Assembly (NCBI GenBank): GCA_038501625.1
Contig: JAZAYU010001105.1
Location: 1 to 64,000 of the forward strand
Reading direction: 5' to 3'
Length of the DNA stretch: 64,000 bases
DNA from: Corbicula japonica
Lineage: Eukaryota; Mollusca; Bivalvia; Venerida; Cyrenidae
Under the pieces are notes generated by a model. The model was given only the letters and a program-made list of their open reading frames with translations, was not told the origin of the DNA and did not search any database. The stretch's first letter is position 1. Every line of letters begins with the position of its first letter. Below, one piece after another: positions 21,396 through 32,160 of the stretch. A program made the translations under genes and the position numbers.

Positions 21396-22535
21396 CACAG
21401 TGTACACTCGAAAGTCCGACCCTACTTCCGATAGCGCTGAATATACAAATAGCCATCACGAAGGAGCTGGTTAAAAAGCGGGTAAGAAATTGAATAAAGA
21501 GTAATTATTTAATTCTTTTACTTTAAATACTTAGACTAGCAAGAAATAGAGTGCGTCGAGTTATAAAATGAACGTGATACGACGTTAACTTCGAGAAAAT
21601 ACGATCGATCACCAAAATTTCCCCCCAAAAAATGTCAATCGTGTCACTTCATACGTCCATTTCAAAGCTTTATTAACATTGTTTGGACGAAATTCGTTTT
21701 ACTATGTGAAGTGTATTCATTACTGTATCACTTCATGTATTTAAATCTTGTCCCAACCCGCTAGTTTTCGAAAAACTCGAATTTTCATTAGCGCTTGTAG
21801 TGTGACAAGATGGTACGGCTACTAGCCAATTGACAGTCCGGCTACTAGCGTTTTCTTCTAAAAAATGGTACGGCTACTAGTCGTCCCCGAATCATTCAGT
21901 GGTCTGAGAAATAAGCATTAATGGCGAATTTATTTAATGAAATTATATGTATACAAGAGACCTTTGATGCGTAGCTAGAAATGGTCGCCGCAGAAATCAT
22001 TGGATATTTACTATACAAGTTATAATGGGATGCAATGGAAATAAACGATGGCACTGAACTGTACACTTTTAAATGGCTTGACAATCTCACAGAAAATTGT
22101 TTAAATTCCATTGACTACATCGTTTATTGACGCAAAACCTTGAAAGATGTCGTAACGCAAAAAAAATGTCTGATTGGTAAGAAGAAACCATTGGCTGAAC
22201 ATCGGAGTTGGATTTAAGACAATGTTTGCGCGACACTAGAACTCATTGAGGTGAACATTTGTGTGAAGTTTTACAGAAATTCCTCCATTCATATAGGAGA
22301 AATGGTCCGGACAAATCCGCACGGACGGACGGACGCACGCACATACACCGAACCGCCAAAAGTGGCGACTAAGTCGACCTATAACCGCAAGCGCGCTCGA
22401 CAAAAATATGTTTTAGCCAATCTATAAAAGATTTGTATCAGTTGCAACCATTAGCAGACACTTTTTGCAAACCACTCAGAAGCCCAAATCACCATGTACA
22501 CAAAAGCACTTCTTACAATCAACAAAACTCTTGCC

Positions 22536-22583
<48 letters not shown>

Positions 22584-23582
22584 TGTATGGGGGAATATGC
22601 TATACGATCCTGGGGAAATGCGTTTGGGCTTCTAGAGTAAGTCGAGTTGATTAAGGAGTTATATTGCATCGTTGCAAATGGTGCGTAAAATGGAAATAAT
22701 TATGCAACACAAATTTTTACCAATTCATTTCAATGTGGAGTAACTATACACGAGTTTTGTCGTCGCTTTCAAGATTTGTTAACATTTCACCAGAAACCAA
22801 ATATCAAATATGTACTTTCTATGCAGTATGTTTCAAAATGCGAGTGTTCTGCTGAAGCAAGTCTATTTTGTACGTATATGGGCGGATTTTTTAAATATGA
22901 TTTACGAAAATAGAGAAGTCCATAGTATATTTGTAACGGGGATTGCGGCATACTGCTACAGAGATAATAGGCGATGAAAATTATCAAAATATTTCATTTT
23001 TAGCCTATATTCAAACTATTTTAGAGATATTTAATAATAATTTATAATATGACGCCAGAACAACAACTAAATTGATGAAAAAGATTATTTAGTCAACCCA
23101 AGTAGCCGTACATAAAGACTGCTAGTAGCCGGACCATTTGTTTTTTAGACTTTGCTAGTAGCCGTACCATCTTGTCACACAACCAGTGCAAATGAAAATT
23201 CGAGTTTTTCGAAAACTAGCGGGTTGGGACAAGATTTAAATACATGAAGTGATACAGTAATGAATACACTTCACATAGTAAAACGAATTTCGGCCAAACA
23301 ATGTAAATAAAGCTTTGAAATGGACGTTTGAAGTGACACGATTGACATTTTTTGGGGAAATTTTGGTGATCGATCGTATTTTTTCGAAGTTAACGTCGTA
23401 TCAGGTTCATTTTATATCTCGACGCACTCTATTTCTTGCTAGTCTAAGTATTTAAAGTAAAAGAATTAAATAATTACTCTTTATTCAATTTCTTACCCGC
23501 TTTTTAACCAGCTCCTTCGTGATGGCTATGTGTATAGTCAGCGCTATCGGAAGTAGGGTCGGACTTTCGAGTGTACACTGTG
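21396..23582. mobile_element. 2.19-kb TIR element with CACAGTG ends (Transib/RAG-like termini)
   Basis: The inverted terminal repeats are about 440 bp (21396-21830 and about 23150-23582), nearly identical, and begin CACAGTGTACACTCG. TTATT flanks both ends (21391-21395, 23583-23587), a 5-bp duplication. A CACAGTG heptamer end plus a 5-bp duplication is the hallmark of Transib transposons and of the recombination signals used by RAG. A nonamer at 12 or 23 bp is not obvious. GGTACGGCTACTAGC is repeated near the inner ends of the arms. The 1.3-kb interior encodes nothing recognisable, so it is non-autonomous. It lies in an intron of the transporter gene. Confidence 0.85.
22536..22584 (+). repeat. 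(TGCG)n microsatellite
   Basis: About 12 perfect units inside the CACAGTG-ended element. The Cys-Val-Arg-Ala-type frames on both strands are artefacts of the repeat. Confidence 0.95.
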
Positions 23583-23726
23583 TTATTTGTATAGCAGTTG
23601 GATGAATTGAGTTCTAATACATACTTAGCTAAGGTCTTGTATTGATCAAGCATTCAATAAAAACACACTGATTGAAAGCAAAGTTAGTTATGTGGGACAA
23701 CATGAAAGAAAAGCAACCAGACTCAC

Positions 23727-23892
23727 CAGAATGATGCTTTGAAGAATAGTGTTACCCAGGGGGTAGATGACTGTTCTTTGGGCGTAGCTGGTGGCGGTTT
23801 TTTGTCTACCGAGACAAATGGCATATATTTATGTCTATGGCGATTAATTAAAATGTATCTCATACACAACATCCATATCAATCCTGATATAC
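23727..23892 (-). CDS. SLC17A9-like transporter, TM5-6 and cytoplasmic loop exon
   Basis: Reads ISGLIWMLCMRYILIN, then a charged, proline-rich loop (DKKPPPATPKEQSSTPW) and VTLFFKASFW with the W codon split across the donor. SLC17A9 has the same layout: TM5, then a long hydrophilic loop ending PWxxLFxxPxVW. Phase in (2 nt) and out (2 nt) match both neighbours. Confidence 0.85.
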
Positions 23893-23969
23893 CTGAAATA
23901 TATGCAAAATTTCATATTTTCAGATAAAAATAACATAAAAAATATTGCTATGTTAGGTCCACTTTACAA

Positions 23970-24180
23970 ACTTCACTCCATCGATACAGTTTTAACCTAT
24001 GTGTATACTAGGTAGATCATGATCGGCCTGCATAAATGTGCAGTTGGATCGAGATTTATTGAGTGTTCACTTTAGATTCACTCGGTTATTTGACCCAAGA
24101 ATCGAACAGTGTTTAGCCTGATCAGACAGTTGATGTGCATGCTGATCTGATAAGCCTTATTTAAGGAGTAACTGGTTAAG
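23970..24180. repeat. Palindromic repeat family P2
   Basis: Diverged copy with GGTAGATCATGATCGGCC and GCTGATCTGATAAGCC. Intronic. Confidence 0.6.
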
Positions 24181-24461
24181 CTAAGTACTACGCCTGCAAT
24201 GGAGAAAAAAAATGGATGCATTATTTAGCCAATAACATGGCAAATCAAGTAGCTTTTCATAGCTTTTCCAAAATTTTCCTATAGACTTTATATACCTTAG
24301 AGGATCAAGACACAATTCAAAATAGTTTGACAAAGGTCACTCATCTGAGACCGAGACTTAATTTCCATCAGGGACTTGTATCCAGAAAATATACAATTTA
24401 AAATCAATAAAGCAAATTAACTTTATTTCAAAAGAATGTGTACAGGTAATGGTGGTTTAAC

Positions 24462-24840
24462 CCTTTCCTCCATAGAAACACCTTAATTGCGAGGGCGAAC
24501 AGTTAATTCCAGATCAGCCGGCACATCCGTGCCGTCTGATCTGGATCTAAACTGTTCGCTTTTTGATTCATTAGGTTATTTCTGACCAATATGTGACCAG
24601 TGTTGATCCTGATTAGATGTCACAGATGTGCAGACTGATCTGGATCTACATGGTCGTACATGCGTAAAAATGGGTATATATGGAGGATCTGCACTGGTCG
24701 GATTTTGGTCAGGGATAACCAAAACAAATAAAAAAGCAAACAGTTTAGATCCTGATCAGTCAGCATGGGTATGTGCCGGCTGATCTGACTCTAAACTGTT
24801 TGCCCTTGCAATAAAGGTGTATCTATGGAGGAAAGGGTTA
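24462..24840. repeat. Palindromic repeat family P2, one and a half copies
   Basis: A full copy (24462-24690) is followed head to tail by a partial copy (to 24840, ending ATGGAGGAAAGGGTTAA). Arms contain CCAGATCAGCCGGCACATCC and GTGCCGGCTGATCTGACTC. Confidence 0.75.
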
Positions 24841-24940
24841 ATATGTGGCCTGTTTGAAATATTGTGTACTTCACACAAAATCTGTACACAGGGCAAATAA
24901 AATGTAGTACAAAGCATTTTAAAAAACATTTGCAACTTAC

Positions 24941-25014
24941 CCAAAAAATAAAATACCATTTGCCATCCATAAGTTTCCATAATTAAAGATCCCAGACTTC
25001 CACACAACAATGTT
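24941..25014 (-). CDS. SLC17A9-like transporter, TM4-5 exon
   Basis: Reads LLCGSLGSLIMETYGWQMVF and YFL, leaving one G. This fits TLLTGxxGSLLLExYGWxxxFYFxG of SLC17A9 without a gap. The exon begins with A, which completes GG|A from the 78-nt exons at 26904 or 28464. Confidence 0.87.
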
Positions 25015-25463
25015 CTAAAATTAGAAATAATGTTGGATTATTAAAACAAATTCATGTTAATATCCTCACAAAATCATATTTGAGTGCCATGTCTATAGAT
25101 CTAAGTCTTTTAAAGGATATATGAAAATGAAAAGTTATTTCTAGCAAATGAAGTTTAATGTTTACAGACCATCAAAAACTTTTTCTTCTAAAGAAATCAT
25201 TTGAAAATTAATTATACAATCCATTTCAGATTAAGTAAATATACTTTGGAAAGTTTTGAATAATTGTTAAGTTACCATGAGGGAGTTTGTAAGTGTCTTG
25301 GCACCTGCAGGATTGGGTACCAGTTAAGCTGTATAACTGATAGCCTGACACCTTGCTAGGTATTCGGATGATTGAAAATTAAACAGATTTAATTATCTAA
25401 TGTTCACTTCTTTCTGCCAAACCATCTTTGTTCTGAGGGCTAAGAGAGGCTATAAAAAATTAG

Positions 25464-26290
25464 ATGGGTGTTCAGTTGAACACTTGTGTTGCACTGATTT
25501 CCGACAATGATTGTGTGGCATACATAGTACATGATTGTGTGCAAAATATGTTACAGAATTGCTTGGCAGATATGTTACATGATTGGCTGACAGTTTTTTT
25601 TATTATGTGCCAAACATTTTACATGGCTGAGAGGCAGATACGTTATGTGAGTGTCTACAAGATTTTTTTAATGACTTAAAGTGGCAGATATGTTATATGA
25701 TTGTCTAATAGAATTGTTACATGATTGGCTTCCAGATATATTACATGATTAGCTGCCAAGTTACATGACAGTCTAACATATTTTCACGTGACTGAGATAC
25801 ATGACTGTCTAACAGAATTGTTACATGATTGGCTGCCAGATAAGATTTATTACATGTCTCATGATTGTCTCACAGATTTGTAACATGAATGGCTGCCTGA
25901 TATGTGACATGACTGGCTGCCTGATTTATAAGTAACATGAATGGCTGCCTGATAAGTTACATGATTGGCTGCCTGTTTCATGATTTTTAGGGTCCAGATA
26001 GGTTCACTTACATGATTGTATGGTATATATGCTTGGGTACCTCTATAAGGTATATGATTGTGTGTGTGATGTTAGAAGATTATGTGCAAGGTTTGTTACA
26101 TGATTTTGGGCAAGGTATGGCGGGATACTAGACATGTTAAATAACAAGGGACCAGGTATGTTTTAAATTAACAGTTTCCGGATACTTAACATGATTGGAT
26201 GCCAGATGCAGGATTGGATGCCAAATATGTTAACTGATTCGGTGCAAATTTACTGCCAAGTTAGTTACATGAATAGCTTATTAATTCTGA
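25464..26290 (+). repeat. Degenerate ~25-bp tandem repeat (TTACATGATTGGCTGCC)
   Basis: Variants of TGTTACATGATTGGCTGCC and TTACATGATTGTCTAAC recur some 25 times with irregular spacing. The open frame 25464-25679 is a translation of it. Confidence 0.75.
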
Positions 26291-26561
26291 AAACTGCATA
26301 GAAATGAATACCAAACTGTGTACACAGCTAGCCAGATTATCTATCATCAGCGAACCAAAGCTGGTGGAAATATTTGCAGAGGCTTTCCAAGGTCTTTTAT
26401 TTATTTGTGCTTTAATTTTTAACAAGCAGTAAATTTAGCTTGAACCTTGCAATTATTTCTCATTATTATATTTCATTCATTTTGTTTGTCTGAAGATGAC
26501 TTTTGCTGAGTAAATGTGTGCACTTAACTTACCATGTAACAGATAAAGAAAAGCTAGTTAA

Positions 26562-26728
26562 CCCTTTACACCATGGGAAATTGCTGTTATTCATGGTTGA
26601 ACAGTGAAGATCCAGATCAGCCAACACATCTAGTATAGGTCCTGATGAGACAGCAAGGATGTGATGGCTGATCTAGATCTACACAGTTCGCACATGCCTT
26701 AAACCTGTATAAATGGTGATAAAGGTTA
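26562..26728. repeat. Palindromic repeat family P2, partial
   Basis: AACCCTTTACACC start, GAAGATCCAGATCAGCC, GCTGATCTAGATCTACACAG, ends GGTGATAAAGGTTAA. Intronic. Confidence 0.7.
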
Positions 26729-26903
26729 AGTGCATGGGTGAAAATTGGGAATTCTGGAAAACTTGAAATCCTTAAGATTTGTCAATTAACATAAGGAAAA
26801 TAAGAAAATCAACCATTTTTAGACACACAGAATCCTGAATTTCAGGCATGATCCTGAATTTTTCACCCATGTTAGTGTAGAAAGATATAGAAACCAAGCT
26901 TAC

Positions 26904-26981
26904 CCCAGATGAGACCCTGCACATATAATGCTGTATGTAAGAGAACATTCATGTTCTGGAATCTTCCTTGAAATAAGTGAA
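26904..26981 (-). CDS. SLC17A9-like transporter, alternative exon version b (TM3-4)
   Basis: A 78-nt exon reading SLISRKIPEHECSLTY and SIICAGSHLG before the donor GGG|GTAAGC. It aligns with S/TSLLSQKVxExERxxTYSIVxAGSQFG of SLC17A9. It starts with 1 nt after ...GGTTTTAG and ends with 2 nt, so it joins TLLCGS in frame. The acceptor lies 8 bp from the end of the CCATGGA element at 26991-28310, which has replaced the usual pyrimidine tract. A second copy of this exon lies at 28464. Confidence 0.8.
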
Positions 26982-26990
26982 CTAAAACCA

Positions 26991-27694
26991 CCCGGCTGTA
27001 GATCTTCCATGGACATGTGCAATTTCACATGGAAAATGCATGGATTTCCATGGACATAGCATGGAATTCCATGGAAAATTGATATTTTCCATGGAAAGTG
27101 AGATTCCATGCACTGTCCATGGAAAAGAAAGCTATTTTCCATGGACATTGATAAAGTTGTCCATTGAAAGCAAGTTAGTTTCCATGGAAAGTACAGGCCA
27201 GCATAGAAAGTTGTCCATGGAAAAGACAAAGTTAACATGGAAGTCTTTGTCCATGGAACAGCTTCCTAGAGTTTATGATGATACCTAGAATATTTTCACC
27301 TACTGATCATTTCACTTGGGAGGGTGCAGTCTGGGATTACATAATGTCCAGAAATCTAAATAGATGTTGCCATAGATACATTACAGGAAGCAATAAAACC
27401 CAAGCATTATTTGAAAACTTAAAGGATTCATACAGTATACAGTGTAGTAACTGCTTGCTTCAATCAGGATTATAAAGTTAGTAAACCAGTTAATTTAAGA
27501 GTGATTTTGACTAGTGTTTACATTTCACTGGATTTAAAGTGTTTTATGGACTACTGAATAATAAGTCACTTGTTATCCTAACTGCAAAAGGTGAGAATTA
27601 CATAAAATATGCAATATACATGTATAACATTTAAAAAACTGTGTAAACTTTCTGCAGCATTTGAATAACTTATATTCATTTTTCTACATTGCTC

Positions 27695-27741
<47 letters not shown>

Positions 27742-28310
27742 TTTCAAGAGGAAACACGGCTGGGAAAGCCCAATCTTCCCTGTGGTCCTCTATTATTTAC
27801 ATTTATAACTATGAACCAAAAATGCAATGAATCTCATCAGAGAAACAAACAAATACAGGCATACAACAGGTTATGCTAGAAGTTTTTGTGTAATTTGGCA
27901 TAAACAATCCATAACTATGATTTCCTGAGTTTTTAAAAATTGTTTTGATTCAGAAAATGAGTGATCCCCAGATCCACAGGTATTTTCTCTGTCCATGGAC
28001 AACAGCAGGCAGCTTCAATGGAAAGCAGCGTAATGTCCATGGACCATTCTTGAGCAAATCTGTCCATGGACAAAGTAAATAAAAATGTATGTCCATGGAC
28101 GATGTCCATGGAAACCATGGACAGTGTCCATGGAATCCATGGACAGTGTCCATGGAATCCATGGACAGTGTCCATGGAAAGAGGTGGTAAAGTCCATGGA
28201 CAATTTCCCTCCCCCCTTCAAATTTTTCCATGGAATTCGGTTCCAATACTCCATGGACAAATTTTCCGTGCAAATTTTGCATGGAATCCATGGACAATCT
28301 ACAGCCGGGC
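26991..28310. mobile_element. ~1.3-kb inverted element with arrays of GTCCATGGAC palindromes
   Basis: The ends are inverted copies, CCCGGCTGTAGATCTTCCAT at 26991 and its relative ending CTACAGCCGGG at 28309. Inside each end lies a cluster (about 27000-27270 and 27990-28300) of roughly 10 to 16 copies of the perfect palindrome TCCATGGA or GTCCATGGAC, spaced about 15-45 bp. The middle is AT-rich with a (TAA)n run. No target duplication longer than CA is convincing. The frames of 66-115 codons here are read out of the palindromes and are not genes. It separates the two alternative transporter exons. Confidence 0.7.
27697..27741 (+). repeat. (TAA)n microsatellite
   Basis: About 15 perfect units in the middle of the CCATGGA element. 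Confidence 0.95.
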
Positions 28311-28463
28311 AGGGTAGTGAAAACCTGTTGGGTTAGAAATACGCCATACTTTACTTATTTATTTAGCATCAAGCAACACAGATGTTTTTCATGGATTTTT
28401 CTGGTTAATGGCGTGGTTAAGAACTGCATGAGGCTAGAAACACATGTGCAGCGGAAATCTTAC

Positions 28464-28541
28464 CCCAGATGAGTCCCTGAACATATTAGACTGTATGCCA
28501 GAGAGCGCTCATTTTGATCGATCTTCCTGGATACCAAGGAG
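28464..28541 (-). CDS. SLC17A9-like transporter, alternative exon version a (TM3-4)
   Basis: A 78-nt exon encoding SLVSRKIDQNERSLAY and SLICSGTHLG, the same length, phases and position in the protein as 26904-26981 but about one third different in sequence. The acceptor is TGGCATAAG and the donor GGG|GTAAGA. Both copies are open and have conserved splice sites. Because 78 is a multiple of three, including both would keep frame but duplicate a membrane segment, so mutually exclusive use is more plausible. Confidence 0.75.
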
Positions 28542-28689
28542 CTTATGCCAGGATAGTGAAAAAGTAATAAAGCAAATAATGCTCAACAAGTGGATTAGTC
28601 CAATGCTCTCTACTACAGCACTACAATATATTTCATTATTATCAAAATTCTTCTTGCACAGAAAGGCATTTTATTTACTTTTTATGACC

Positions 28690-28906
28690 TATATACACCT
28701 TTTAAAACATGCCTGACCAGTGTAGATCCAGATCAGCTGGCACATCTGTGCCAATGGATTATGTGCTCTTATTTAGATCTATGCTGATCATTTCTTGGTC
28801 AGAAATAACCTAAGAATCTTTAACCGAACAGGATGTGCCAGCTGATCTTGATCTACACTGTCCGCCCATGTGGTAAAAGCCTATAATTATATAGAGTAAC
28901 AGGTTA
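28690..28906. repeat. Palindromic repeat family P2
   Basis: GTGTAGATCCAGATCAGCTG, then GTGCCAGCTGATCTTGATC as the facing arm; ends AGAGTAACAGGTTAA. Confidence 0.7.
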
Positions 28907-29783
28907 AAACTTTTCTAGAAAATATTATGAGGTAATTGATTTGCATTTAACAGACATTGGTATTTTCAAAACCTTCCCAATAACTTCAGGAAAAAGTAAG
29001 TTTCTAATCATGACATTACATCCTTCAATCCCTTCTCCCTCCACCCCACCCTGACACTGCCTCCGTGGCTATCTTTGATACCTAATATGAATACAATAGT
29101 TCAGTACATTTTGTGATTCAGATATGATTTTTTTAATGTGTATGTAACATAAAAACTAAAGTGCATTCTTGTGTGGTACAAACTGAAAAAATATACCTTT
29201 AAAAAAATTACGATCATTGCCAGAAATTTGTTGTAAAAGTTACAATTGTGTGGTATAATGTGTTATACAGACAATGCACATTTTACGAACATGTCAAAAT
29301 GTTGTTCATGGTTTAGTACAGTATGTTAAAGCATGCATGGCTTTTTTCTTGTTAGCTACATCAAGCCTGATAAATAGAATCCATAAGTATACCACAACCA
29401 TGTTTTACTGCAAAAGCTGAAATACTTAAAAGCACCAATTGGTGAAATCATACAGAACTCACTTCAAAAGCAATTGGTTTCTTGTTTCTCCTTTGTAACA
29501 TTTTTTTTGGAAAGAAAGAAAATTAAGAAATTTCAAAAACAAAAACAAAATAACTGGTTCTCCAGATTTCTTTTACTGATTCAAGTCAAATGCCTGTGTT
29601 AACCCAAGCAACAAAGATTTAAAAAAAATTGTGTAAATAACCATTTGCTTACTTAGAAAAGCACATCAGCTTGCATATGACATATATATTAAATACATTC
29701 TATACCATGATCATAGGACCAGGTACATTCTACATTCCCAACAGGAAGTCACATCTGGTTGGCAAATGAACACCCATACTCAC

Positions 29784-29882
29784 CCCCATAAGTCCCTGCC
29801 ACAGCAAACGCAGAGAAAGATGACCTCTCTATTTGTTGCACAAATTGCCCGATAAAACTTGTAAAAGATGGCATATAAACCC
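29784..29882 (-). CDS. SLC17-like exon, third version of the TM3-4 region
   Basis: Reads VYMPSFTSFIGQFVQQIERS and SFSAFAVAGTYGG between TTATTTGTAG and GTGAGT. It aligns with GVYFPALTSLLSQKVRESE...AGSQFG of SLC17A9, so it overlaps the same protein segment as the two 78-nt exons but includes the preceding GVYMP. Its phases (1 in, 1 out) do not fit the 24941 exon or the 78-nt exons. The donor follows a run of Gs where an indel would change this. It may belong to a second, dismantled transporter copy. Confidence 0.65.
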
Positions 29883-30015
29883 CTACAAATAATTCAAACA
29901 TCACAAATTGCAGTCTATTTATCATACGATACTAGTAGATCCAATAAGATTTAGATTTAAAATATTGTAATAAAAGTAGTTTTTCAGTTCAGATCCAATG
30001 TTGGAGTATGACTGT

Positions 30016-30252
30016 TAACCCTTTACTCTATATATACATGCTTTTATGTGTGTGTGACCAGTGTAGATCCCGATCAGCTAGCACATCTATGCCATCTGAT
30101 ATAGATCTGCACTGGCTGCATCTTGATTGAAAATAATCTATTGAACCTACAAGCGAAATGTGTAGATCCTGATCACTAGTTACAGATGTGCTAGCTGATC
30201 TGGATGTACACTGCTCACAAATGCTATAAAACGTGTATAAATGGAGGAAAGG
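30016..30252. repeat. Palindromic repeat family P2
   Basis: GTAGATCCCGATCAGCTAGC and GTGCTAGCTGATCTGGATG facing arms; ends AATGGAGGAAAGGG. Confidence 0.75.
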
Positions 30253-30474
30253 GCTCACAAGTTGTTGGCCTCATGAATACAGAGCTTGGTTTACATTAGG
30301 CTCTTCAGAAAGCACTGTATGTGGCAAATATACACTGTGCAGCCACAGAACTATTCCACCACAAAAAGATTCCATCTAGTCTCCCTTTGTTTTCATCCAC
30401 TGAATTTATTTAATGGTATCATTATGCAAGTCCATTCATGTTTCACTTGTGGGTGCTTAACAGAAATCTAAATA

Positions 30475-30860
30475 GCAAACAGTGTAGCTAGGGTGCATGG
30501 AATTGCACAGTGATCTGGATCTACAATGGTTGAGATGTAACAAGTGTTGTTCATAACCTTTTAATATGACTTGTACACCATGTGCCAGCACAGTGCTGTA
30601 GACCCAGATTATAACAACAGCACAGTGCTGTAGACCCAGATTATAACAACAGCACAGTGCTGTAGACCCAGATAATAACAACAGCACAGTGCTGTAGACC
30701 CAGATAATAACAAACCTGCACATCTGTGCAGTCTGATCTGGAGGTACACTGATTGCTTTAAGGTTTATTAGTCATTTCTAATCAAGAAGCAAACAGTGTA
30801 AATACTGATCAGACTTAAAGGATGATCTGGATCTACACTCGGCACCTAAAGGAATATGAC
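30475..30860. repeat. Palindromic repeat family P2 split by a minisatellite
   Basis: P2 sequence (ACAGTGTAGCTAGG; GTGATCTGGATCTACAATGG) is followed by a 32-bp tandem array at 30586-30716, after which P2 resumes (CACATCTGTGCAGTCTGATC). Confidence 0.6.
30586..30716 (+). repeat. 32-bp minisatellite, 4 copies
   Basis: Exact period of 32 (starts 30586, 30618, 30650, 30682). Each unit contains ACAGCACAGTGCTGT, a near-perfect inverted repeat, and ACCCAGATTATAA. Copies differ at one base. The 88-codon frame over it is a repeat artefact. Confidence 0.9.
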
Positions 30861-31920
30861 GGAATTAAAATGAACACGAAGGTTAATGCTTGACCATTTG
30901 AGCATCTCCAAAATCCTAAAATGCTGTTAGTAACAATCACCATATAGCATCATTGACTTCTCTGCATGCATTAAGAAGTTAGGAACATAAAGTGATATAA
31001 TTATGAATCAGATCTGTTGCAACAGTCAGACAACGCTGAGAGCTTGTCTCATATAATGGAACAGCTTATCCCAAACCAATCAAAACTATCTTACTTTGAT
31101 CTAATGCATGTCATGCAGTGCTTGTGTAGTTAAAATCTGGTTAGGTGAAAAAAAATTTGAAACTGATTTTTATGCGTTTATTAAATTTGTATGCTTGGTG
31201 GCTTTCTTCATAAACTGAAAGTAACACTCCGCAATGCTGTGTGCAAGTACTGCTATGAATTAATTATCTTCTCTTTGTAGTATATATAAACAAGTCAGTA
31301 GACGTTGTATCTTTATTTCTAGTGTTGAATCCATATTCTAGTGTAATAATGAGAATAAAATCATTGTACAATCATGCATGAGAGCAACTATGAAGATAAT
31401 CTTGAATTAAACTCAAGTGAGTTTCAATCACTTAACTGATGTAACATGTATTTTAGCAGCTGGAATAACAGTAATGTACTATTGTATTCATATTATTATC
31501 AAGATTTGAACATCCACCTCATTTCCAATTCACATACATTGAATTTTGGAACATATGTTTTCCACATACTATATCTACATGTATTTTACAGTATGTTTAC
31601 TTCTGGCTAAAACTGAAAATCATTGTTATTCAGGATGTATTGATTTTCTGTTTACTTCACTTCTGGCGCGTGCTGTAATTTCAAATCCTTTCAAAGATAT
31701 CATATGCACTCTTTTTGCAGTGTTTTATCGCAAAATCCATGAATTTATGTTTATGCTAAAATATATGTCCAAAAAAAATGTTGTATAATTTTACAAAATT
31801 TATGTTGATGAAGTTAATTTACTTTGAATTATAAAGTAAAAATTGAACAATATTTTTCCTTTAATAAAGAAAATACACTTAATGTTGAATGAATATTATA
31901 ACTTTCAATTGCAAAAATTA

Positions 31921-32000
31921 TTAACCCTTTACTCCAAATAAAATTATGGTTTTAATCACTAATGTGACCAGTGTAGATCCAGATTAGCCTGCAGATCCAT
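31921..32000. repeat. Palindromic repeat family P2, end fragment
   Basis: AACCCTTTACTCC start and GTGTAGATCCAGATTAGCC, then truncated against a P1 copy. Confidence 0.6.
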
Positions 32001-32007
32001 ATGATAA

Positions 32008-32160
32008 GGATTGTAAGTTATAAAGCTGAGATTGGAAACCAGTCTCAAATCTCAAGCATCTGATTGGCTGAAATGGCGACTGGTTTAGAGCCTGTGTCCA
32101 AGGTTATAAAACTGAGCATGGAAACCAGTCTCAAATCCGACTCGAAGGAAGCCATTTTGA
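32008..32160. repeat. Palindromic MITE family P1, rearranged copy
   Basis: One arm (GGAAACCAGTCTCAAATCTC ... GAAATGGCGACTGG) is followed by a second arm fragment in the same orientation (CAAGGTTATAAAACTGAGC...), so a duplication or deletion has broken the palindrome. Confidence 0.7.

Noticed and set aside
26900..28300. Open frames of 80-115 codons with Met-Asp-Ser-Val-His-Gly repeats
   Set aside because: Direct readings of the GTCCATGGAC palindromes; present on both strands.
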